NCBI GenBank assembly: GCA_025769875.1
Contig: JAGFNK010000299.1
Coordinates: forward strand, 1-64,000
DNA: 64,000 bases
Reading direction: 5' to 3'
Origin: Russula earlei
Taxonomy: Eukaryota > Basidiomycota > Agaricomycetes > Russulales > Russulaceae
Positions 56,489 to 64,000 of the stretch are shown one piece after another; the first letter of the stretch is position 1; every line of letters starts with the position of its first letter. A model generated the notes under the pieces. It saw only the letters and a program-made list of their open reading frames with translations, was not told the origin of the DNA and did no database searches. Position numbers and translations under genes: made by a program.

Positions 56489-57692
56489 TGAGGAGCGACC
56501 CTTTGAACTGGAAGTAGACGCGTCCAATTATGCCATTGGAGCAGTATTATTCCAGAAGGACGAACAAGGGAAGAGGAGGCCAATAGGCTACTTCTCAGCA
56601 GCCTTGAAACAAGCAGAGAAGAACTACGACATATGGGACAAAGAGTTCTTAGCCATGGTGCGAGCCTTGAAACACTGGCGACACCTACTCATGGGAGCAA
56701 AGCATAAGGTGGTGGTTTATACAGACCATGCGAACCTGTTGCATTACCGACACCCTCAGCGAATAAATGGTCGAGTGGCAAGATACATTACCTTCTTGGC
56801 AGACTTCGACTTAGAATTGAAACATCAGGCAGGGGCAAGGAATAAAGCAGATGCCCTGTCAAGGAGACCTGACCTTGACGATGGACAAGGGGATAAAGAA
56901 GAAGTGGTCGCGCTACCTGACCATCTTTTTATTCGAGTAATGCACACTACTGCATTGGAAGAACGGATAAAGAACCAACAAGGGGAAGAAAGACACCGAT
57001 TAAAGTTACTTGATTGGGTACAGAGACACCGACTGGAGAAGCGACATAACTTATGGTGGAAGAATGAAGCCTTGGTGGTTACAGGCGACGAAGGAACCCA
57101 CAGGACCTTACTGGAACAGTATCATGACAGTCCCACAGCAGGACACCCAGGAAAAGCTAAAACATTACTGGGAATGATGCGATACTACTGGTGGCCCACC
57201 ATAAGACGCTTTGTCGATCGATATGTGGAAGGATGCGCAATTTGCCAAAGTAACAAGTCAAACACTCATCCAAATCGACCTCCCTTGTATCCCATTCCAC
57301 CAGAAGAAGGGGCTACTCCCTTCTCGACTGTCAGCATGGACTTTGTGGTCAAATTGCCGAAGTCGAAAGGATATGACAGTATATTGACTGTCACTGACCA
57401 CGATTGTACTAAAGGCGTCATCTTGCTTCCTTGCAAAGAAGAAATGGACGCAGAAGAGCTAGCACAGCTCTATAAGGACAGAATATTCCCATTTGTGGGA
57501 GTACCAAGCAAGATCATATCCGATCGAGATAAACTAATAAGTTCCAAGTTCATTAGGGAACTTTGCGACCAGCTGCATATCAAACAGAATATCAGCACTG
57601 CCTACCATCCTCAGACAGATGGACAATCAGAAAGAACGAATCAGACGATGGAAACATCGCTAAGAATCTTTTGCAACCACCAACAAGACTGA
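56489..57692 (+). CDS. pol: Element I pol part 2: RNase H and integrase core (shifted frame)
   Basis: Reading continues one base over, from HPDEERPFELEVDASN to the stop at 57690-57692. RNase H motifs: LEVDASNYAIGAV, YDIWDKEFLAMV, YTDHANLLHY, NKADALSRRPD. The integrase zinc finger has YHDSPTAGHPG and GCAICQSNK. The core has VSMDFVVKLPK, KIISDRDK and GQSERTNQTME, carrying D, D and E. A single extra T near 57690 (GAC-T-GAC) ends the frame; removing it would continue into the next ORF. All catalytic residues are present. Confidence 0.92.
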
Positions 57693-57696
57693 CTGG

Positions 57697-60105
57697 GTGG
57701 ATTGGCTGCCTCTGGTGCAATACACGATGAATTCTAACGTTTCAGAGACAACCAGACAATCCCCTTTCTTCTTATGGATGGGTTTTACGCCCAAAGCACA
57801 CCAACCAAATCGGGAAAGCAAGATACCAAGAATAGACAATTGGAAAGTCCGGATCCAGGAAGCGAGATCACAGGCACAAGAAGCGATGAAGATCGCTTCC
57901 CTAATGTGGAAGCGAAGAAGTAGTTTCCAACCTTATCAGAAAGGAGAAAGGGTATGGCTCGACAGCACCAACCTAAAAACGACACATCCTACAGTGAAAC
58001 TACGCCCAAAACGATATGGGCCCTTTGAAATCACGGAGGTGATTAGCCCGGTGACATACAGATTGGATCTCCCTAGCCGCTGGAGGATCCATAACGCGTT
58101 TCATGCCTCCTTATTGACACCTTACAAGGAAACCGAGGAGCATGGGGCCAACTACACCAATCCAGAAGCAGAATTGGTGGAAGGAGAAGAGGAATATGAA
58201 GTAGCAACGATTTTAGGTTCAAGACGAACTGGAAGGAGGAAACAGCTGGAGTATCAAGTCCGGTGGGAAGGGTACTCCGAAGCCCATGACTCTTGGGAGC
58301 CAGTAGAGAACATCAAAGCGTCTAGACTAATAGAGGAATATCACAGAAAGAACCCCACGGCCATACGGGTTATAAAAGTCCAGCGAAAGATGCCCTCTAC
58401 TTCCTCATCCCCATATCGTCGCTCACAAATGTCCCAAACTCCCACTAATGAAATCGTTCCCCAGTCCGACCTCTCTGGTGTAGAGGGGCCACTTGAAATC
58501 ACCACTCCCGATGCTTCCCTTCTTGCCTTCTTCCAAGGAATGGATGAACATAACACTGGAGAAGGAGAAGCAGATATGCGTCCTCTCGAATTTGGACCCC
58601 CTGCTGACCAAGTCGACGTTCAGCCTGGGGATTGGGATGTGACGTCCCCCACCAGCACTCTTGCCCAGGATGCCCACCCTGGAGAGCCTTGGGTACGATG
58701 GGACGCTGACAGACACCACACAGGGATTGACATCCCTGATGGCATGACTTGGGGCAACAAACCGGCCAGGTATGTGGCCTATGACGTTGCCTTGGGAGAG
58801 CCGAGAGTGAGGGGGAAGAATGGAGAAGGCCATGCAGACTATGGCGAGATCCTCCAGGCCACCCCTTGCTATAACCTCTATAACTATGGCCAAGACGAAC
58901 ATGACTTAGACTGCTTCGACACAGAGAGGCAGTTCGAAGGGCGCTGGAGACAGACCCTCTACCTGCTAGGCGACTATGGGCTGCAGGCAGAACTCTACCG
59001 CTTGGACCATCTCTACACCCTACAAGAGACACTGGAAGCTAACTATAAGGTGCTTGAAGAAGAGGAGAAGCAGCTGCGCTACAAGCTCAGCAAGTACCTA
59101 GCTGAGAAGCGAGGAGTAGAGAGAGACAGGGCTGAAGCCAAGGAGAGAATGGCGGCAGCCAAAGTACGCTCACGTTGTTGGGAGTTCATTGAAGCAGGCT
59201 GTAGCCAGGGAGAAACCCCTCCAGGTGTCTGGGCTGAAGAACTCCTCACCAACTATCGGGCTGGGCAGCCCACTCCCCCTCTACCCGTCTTCGTCCCTCA
59301 GCTGCCTTTGGCAGACATCGCTCAGGGGTATGCTACCTCTGACCCAGAACCAGTACCAGCCAGCCCCACACCTACGACGGTGCAAGGGTATTCAGAAGAG
59401 GAGATGAACGTCCTCCAAACCATGTCCGGTATGCGCCTTCGAGGAGGAGCAGGATCGGAAGCGTCACCAAACCCTTCCCCCCAAAGCTCTATCTATTACC
59501 ATTCCTATAGCAGCAGTGGGGAAGCGTCTACTGCAACGGCTGACTTCATTCCGGAGCCTCAGCAGCTGAACATGATAGAAGGGAGGAGGAAAAGGAACCG
59601 ATGCAAGTATTGTGGCGAGGTAGGACATTTTAACAAGTACTGTCCACTGCCCCACCAGTATTGCCACGACCAACTGGCAGCAGACGCTGCCTCACATTGC
59701 CTAGTACCTCCCTATCATCGTTCCTATACACCAATCAGATCATGCCCTTTCCACCGAGGATGGGAACAGGCACACCCGAGCAGGAAGAGGAAGTCCGACC
59801 AGGAGAGGGAGGACACTGCTAACCCACGCATTTTGCAGGTAGCGAAAGGAGAAGGGTCCAGGACCTTTCAAGAACCTTTCACTACGACTCCTCTTCGCTC
59901 AGACACACCTCCAGTCCGGAGGTTACCTAGGGACTCTGACAGACTCCCACAGATCATGTCTCCTGCAGCCACTGCTGAGGAGTCAGAGGCGATAGTGGCC
60001 TCAGCATTGGCTGCCTATGAGGCAGCAGAAGAAGGCCGATACACCTTCACCACATCACCTCCTCCCCTTGATGATGATGGCGTTGACCCCACCACTCGAT
60101 TTTAG
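57697..60105 (+). CDS. pol: Element I pol part 3: integrase C-terminus, chromodomain and long zinc-knuckle extension
   Basis: The third frame (about 802 codons) begins with the integrase C-terminal region (LPLVQYTMNSNVSETTRQSP, then RVWLDSTNLKT, KLRPKRYGPFEI). A chromodomain spans residues 166-218 (LEYQVRWEGYSEAHDSWEP). Then comes an unusual extension of about 580 residues: acidic linker, a Glu/Lys/Arg-rich predicted coiled coil (residues 429-493) and a CCHC knuckle CKYCGEVGHFNKYC at residues 636-649, with a Ser/Pro tail. Most chromoviral Pol proteins end near the chromodomain. The extension is open throughout, so it appears maintained. Its role is unknown; nucleic-acid binding and self-association are inferences. 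Confidence 0.85.
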   Translation: MDWLPLVQYTMNSNVSETTRQSPFFLWMGFTPKAHQPNRESKIPRIDNWKVRIQEARSQAQEAMKIASLMWKRRSSFQPYQKGERVWLDSTNLKTTHPTVKLRPKRYGPFEITEVISPVTYRLDLPSRWRIHNAFHASLLTPYKETEEHGANYTNPEAELVEGEEEYEVATILGSRRTGRRKQLEYQVRWEGYSEAHDSWEPVENIKASRLIEEYHRKNPTAIRVIKVQRKMPSTSSSPYRRSQMSQTPTNEIVPQSDLSGVEGPLEITTPDASLLAFFQGMDEHNTGEGEADMRPLEFGPPADQVDVQPGDWDVTSPTSTLAQDAHPGEPWVRWDADRHHTGIDIPDGMTWGNKPARYVAYDVALGEPRVRGKNGEGHADYGEILQATPCYNLYNYGQDEHDLDCFDTERQFEGRWRQTLYLLGDYGLQAELYRLDHLYTLQETLEANYKVLEEEEKQLRYKLSKYLAEKRGVERDRAEAKERMAAAKVRSRCWEFIEAGCSQGETPPGVWAEELLTNYRAGQPTPPLPVFVPQLPLADIAQGYATSDPEPVPASPTPTTVQGYSEEEMNVLQTMSGMRLRGGAGSEASPNPSPQSSIYYHSYSSSGEASTATADFIPEPQQLNMIEGRRKRNRCKYCGEVGHFNKYCPLPHQYCHDQLAADAASHCLVPPYHRSYTPIRSCPFHRGWEQAHPSRKRKSDQEREDTANPRILQVAKGEGSRTFQEPFTTTPLRSDTPPVRRLPRDSDRLPQIMSPAATAEESEAIVASALAAYEAAEEGRYTFTTSPPPLDDDGVDPTTRF

Positions 60106-60146
60106 AATCGTTGGTGTGTGGGACCACCAATCTGAAGGAGGGGTAA

Positions 60147-60734
60147 TGTTACCGAGTGGTTTGGGGTCCGGAAGATGCCGGAACACCTGAACTATGGACT
60201 GCACCGTTTGCATTATGCGTGCGTCAGATCTTGATCGTTTATGTTCCTTGATATCACATTCGGAGCGCGTTGATCGTATCTTTCAGAAGATGTACTGAAG
60301 AAGCAATGAGTAGCATTGCTTCTGTCCCAGATGTTCCTGTACCGCCACGTACGTCGATTCCTTGATTGGGGAAGCACTTAATGCTTCCAGCACCGAGATC
60401 GTTTACATAGAAGCAACCTCGCTTCTATGAGCCATGTTTTGCTTCTATAGCACCGACTAGTACTACAGTAGTACAAACCTTATCCCTGTAAGGCTATATA
60501 AAGCCCCCAGTCGTAACAGTTGAGCCCTAAGCTCGACTTAGTTTGCCAATCCCAAACAGTTGACTCCTACCCCGTCTGCAGAGCCCCTCTCATCTTGTTG
60601 TCATACTCTAGAAGGATCTAACACTCCTTCCCCTCCACGAGTATTGCTTGCTTGACTCAAGCATATCTGCATTGGTAGGACGCGTTTATAGACGCGACCA
60701 TTGATCTTATTTAAGGCACTTTGGAGCCTTAACA
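60147..60734 (+). repeat. Element I 3' LTR, 588 bp
   Basis: Visibly identical to the 5' LTR but for one base. The polypurine tract GAAGGAGGGG (60134-60143) precedes it. It ends AACA and is followed by AACAG, not by the CCCCC that precedes the 5' LTR. Confidence 0.95.
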
Positions 60735-63549
60735 AACAGGACACGTTGTGGTATATCTAGATGATATACTAATCCTTGCAAACACCATTCATGACTTAGA
60801 TCAATGGACACATAAAGTCCTTAAACTCCTACAGGAACATGACTTATACCTTAAGCCAGAAAAATGCGCTTTCTGTCAAACATCCATCAGCTATCTAGGC
60901 ATACACATTTCCCAAGGACACATATCAATGGACTCGGATAAGCTAGTGGGCATAACACAGTGGCCAACTCCTACTAATATCACCAAAGTTCAAGCCTTCT
61001 TAGGCTTTTGTAACTTCTACAGATGGTTTATACACCAGTATTCCCATCTGGCCCGACCATTGTTCAATTTAACTAAGAAGGATCACCCATTTCATTGGGG
61101 ACCCAAGGAAGAAAAAGCCTTCCGCACCCTCATTGAAGCATTTATGAAAGCACCAGTCTTAGCACTACCAGACCACTCCTGACCGTTCCGCTTGATCTGT
61201 GATGCAAGCGACTTTGCAGTCAGCTCTATCCTAGAACAACCAGATGAACTAAACCGGTACCACCCAGTTGCATACTTTTCCAAGTCACTGGATCCTGCTC
61301 AGAGGAACTATATGATCTATGACAAAGAACCTCTAGCCATAGTATCCTCCCTTTGGCACTTCCGGCATTACTTAGAAGGAGCTAAACACCCAGTAGAATT
61401 GTGGACAGACCACAACAACCTCACATACTTCATGATGAAACAAAAGCTCACCTGACGACAAGCTCGATGGGCTTTGCTACTCAGCGCATTCAATTTCCAC
61501 ATTTTACACCACCCCGGGACCCAAAACAAGGCAGATGGTCTGTCCAGGTGGCCAGACTATAAAGAGGGGATGCATGAAAATGATGCAAAGGTCCTGCTGG
61601 ACCAACAATTTTTTAAAATTAGAGCAACCCGATCATCCACGATGGAACCTATAGGAGACTTTGAACTAAGAAAACAATTATGTTCCAGCAAAGACTATGA
61701 CCCGGAGGTCAAAGCAGCCTTAGAAACCATCCTAAAGAATGGACCCCATCGCCTTACAAAAGGCTTGCAGGACTGAAACTTAGAAGATGGACTGATTCTT
61801 TTCAAAGGAAAAGTCTAGGTCCCAAGGTCAGATACACTAAGGCATACGGTCCTCAAAGTACACCACGATTCCTTAGCCACTGGCCACCTGGGTCAATGGA
61901 AGACCTACAAACTAATAAGCTGTAACTATTGGTGGCCAGGAATGCTAACATTTGTCAAGAGCTATGTGGATGGTTGTGCTATATGTCAAAGCACAAAGAA
62001 CCGCCCAACAATGACCATACCCCTAGTCCCTATCACCCCAGTGGGCAAGATATGGGACAGCGTCACCATGGACTTCATTGTCGACCTACCCCTCTCTCAA
62101 GGGTATGACAGCCTACTAGTAGTTGTGGACCACTTCAGTAAAGCTGCCATCATCTCCCCATGTCATAAGGACCATCACCGCAGAAGATACTGCCTCCCTA
62201 ATCATGAACAATGTGTGGAGATGAGTAGGGTTGCCAACCCAAATCATCTCTGACCAAAGTCCCCAGTTTGCAGCTAAAGTTACCCAAGAACTATGGAGAA
62301 AACTAAACGTTAAGTCTTCCCTTAGCACAGCATACCACCCCCAGTCAGATGGGGAAACAGAAAAAGTCAACCAAGAACTGGAACAGTATCTGAGAATCTT
62401 CTGTAACCACCAACAGGATAATTGGGCCAAACTAGTCCCATTCATGGAGTTTTCCCATAATGCATGCACCCATAGCACGACCCACAAAGCCCCCTTGTTG
62501 CGCAGCATAGAGCACAGCTAACAGGCCAAGCAACCCACCTTAGAGGTTGTGCTAATGCTCAAGTGATATTGGGGTGTTGAGCAATGAGTATACTTGTCTA
62601 CAAGTATGGTATTTATACCTCTATGACCCAGGGCTGTTCCTAAGTCCAAAAGAGGTGACTACAGGTGTCCACTATATCGCGCATTAAGTGACGCATGATG
62701 TGGAAACGTTCTAGACGCAGCATAAGGCTGCATCTTGTGATAGATAGCGTAGTATGCGTAACCCTATTGCCATAAGCGCATATACTAACGTTCTGTCTAA
62801 CATGTAACATCTATGAGCGGATCTTGAACCTTGTATGAAGGTCTACGCCTTCTTTGATCCATTTGGGTTCCGGTTCAAACACCCCTTTGAAATATGGTAT
62901 GGCTTCAATCCAACATTTGCCCCCCCTCTTAGTTTCAACACCAAGTTCCCTTCCGTCTTGGAACGCCTGCAACAACTAGATTTACTTAGAGAGGAGGTCG
63001 CAGCCTCCCTTTGGTATGCCACCGCACTGATGGGACAGCCCAGCTCCCATTTCCCCAAGTACCAGTTTAAGACAGGAGACTTAGTCTGGCTGGAAGCCAC
63101 TAATCTGAAGACAACACACCCAAAGCCAAGATAGCCCCTCGACGATATGGACCCTTTAAGGTTGTCACCTCATACCCAGTCAACGTATGCCTAGAACTAC
63201 CAAAGACATGGAGGATGCACCCAGTCTTCCATAACTCCCTGATCAAACCATACAAAGATACCACTGCCCACGGTCCTAACTTCAAACAACCCCCCCCTAC
63301 TATAGTGGAAGGGGAGGGAACAATATGAAGTGGACAAAGTCCTCACGTCCAGACATTCCCCTAACCATAGAGGCATTCAATACCTAATACAATGGAAAGG
63401 GTACCCCGCAGCAGAGAAACACTTGGGAGCCCGCATCCAACCTAGTCAAAGCCAAAGAGGCTGTAAAGGCCTTTCATTGGCAGTACCCAACAATGCCCAA
63501 GCCTAATAACATAGTTGCAGGAGCAACTAGGTCATAAAGAGGGGATGAA
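60735..63549 (+). pseudogene. pol: Ty3/gypsy element J (family B), 5'-truncated pol
   Basis: Reading starts at the RT catalytic region VVYLDDILIL, so Gag, protease and the first half of RT are missing. It continues with YLKPEKCAFC, WPTPTNITKVQAFLGFCNFY, RNase H (LICDASDFAVSS, WTDHNNLTYF, NKADGLSRW), integrase (GCAICQSTKN, VTMDFIVDLPL, ISDQSPQF, DGETEKVNQELE) and a frameshifted chromodomain (63330-63480). TGA stops after DHS, KLT and LQD interrupt it; the first two fit CGA to TGA. An LTR (62496-62881) splits the integrase end. Polypurine AAAGAGGGGATGAA leads straight into a B LTR at 63550, which assigns all B LTRs here to this gypsy family. Confidence 0.92.
62496..62881. repeat. Solo LTR L, 386 bp, TSD CCCCT, within element J integrase
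   Basis: It runs TGTTGCGCAGCATAG to CCGGTTCAAACA. The TSD CCCCT is at 62491-62495 and 62882-62886. Removing it restores HKAPFEIWYGF. A TATTTATACC word lies near 62608. The orientation is uncertain. Confidence 0.88.
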
Positions 63550-64000
63550 TGTCATGAACCATTCTCCAGAGAGGGCCCTTGAAGGACCCTTCTTTATGAG
63601 AGGAAACCCAGCCTCTATGGTGTCACCCTGTTCACACAAGCAAAAGGGGTGAGGTAGAGGTGTCCACAATATTGCGCACGCATTGTCGCGTAAGCGATTC
63701 TTGGCACAATCGACATACAGCAAGCCCCACTTAAGGACAACCCTTTTAGCAATAAAGGACCAGTACTAAGACCTCCCTAAGGACCCTTTAGGACAACACT
63801 AGATGCCCTATAATAGGCACTAACACAGTATCAAAGACCCCTGCAACGCGTTATTAGACTAACTCTAATAACTATAGAACGAACTATAAGGCAATACTAA
63901 GGACCTTAATAGAAGCATTAGGGTCGACTCTAAGGGCCCTAATAGAACTATACAAGGGGCCTTATAGGATAACACTATTCTCTGAACCAGACTACAAGTC
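63550..64000 (+). repeat. Element J 3' LTR (family B), cut by window edge
   Basis: It starts TGTCATGAACCATTCTCC and matches the first 451 bp of complete B LTRs. Confidence 0.93.

Larger units (their letters stand above)
52096..60734 (+). mobile_element. Ty3/gypsy chromodomain retrotransposon, element I, nearly complete
   Basis: 588-bp LTRs (52096-52683 and 60147-60734) differ visibly at only one base (A or T near 52625/60676), so insertion was recent. Inside are a self-complementary primer site, ORF1, gag, pol over three frames with a chromodomain, a long C-terminal extension, and a polypurine tract GAAGGAGGGG before the 3' LTR. Two single-base insertions break pol. The flanks CCCCC and AACAG do not match, so one side has been rearranged. 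The remnant at 208-8212 is an older member of the family. Confidence 0.95.

Overview
The window looks like a repeat-dominated piece of a filamentous fungal genome, most likely an Agaricomycete (mushroom-forming basidiomycete). The reasons are short spliceosomal introns of about 50 bp, chromodomain Ty3/gypsy retrotransposons, a Plavaka-type (CACTA-like) transposase, a MULE transposase with a SWIM finger, a Harbinger-type transposase, a DUF6532-like remnant, and an RNA polymerase II RPB1 C-terminal-domain fragment. I found no rRNA, tRNA, CRISPR array or bacterial-style operon. The genus was not identified.

Layout. 1-8212: a decayed minus-strand Ty3/gypsy element interrupted by a full-length Ty1/copia element (2349-7684), which itself carries a Harbinger-like MITE. 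8213-11943: a leucine-rich-repeat-like host pseudogene with LTR insertions. 11944-26604: one deep nest of insertions (family A in gypsy D in LTR E in LTR B in a rearranged B2 LTR array), most boundaries fixed by 5-bp target site duplications (TSDs). 26605-32275: a degenerate MULE transposase, an RPB1 CTD fragment and a DUF6532-like pseudogene. 32276-37317: B, H and A LTRs inside and beside a Plavaka transposase pseudogene. 37906-42788: an element with 345-bp inverted termini, GC-rich cargo and an inserted Tc1 element. 42798-52095: LTRs, MITEs, a small putative secreted-protein gene and a Harbinger transposase remnant. 52096-60734: the youngest and most complete element, a chromodomain Ty3/gypsy (element I) whose 588-bp LTRs differ at one visible base. 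60735-64000: the 3' half of a second gypsy (element J), whose 3' LTR shows that the abundant B LTRs belong to its family.

How the parts work. Element I encodes a pre-Gag protein, Gag with a CCHC knuckle, and protease, RT, RNase H, integrase and chromodomain, followed by a roughly 580-residue extension with a coiled coil and a second CCHC knuckle. Pol appears to be reached by -1 frameshifting at GGGTTTT-TAG, a site kept in the diverged copy at the left end. In elements I and D the sequence just inside the 5' LTR is complementary to the LTR segment 32-34 nt after the TATA box, which fits Tf1-like self-priming; the copia element instead has a binding site resembling the tRNA-Met anticodon arm. 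Stop codons in most older copies are TGA at positions where CGA is expected, which points to methylated-CpG decay.

LTR family labels (A, B, B2, C, D, E, H, I, L) are local to this annotation.
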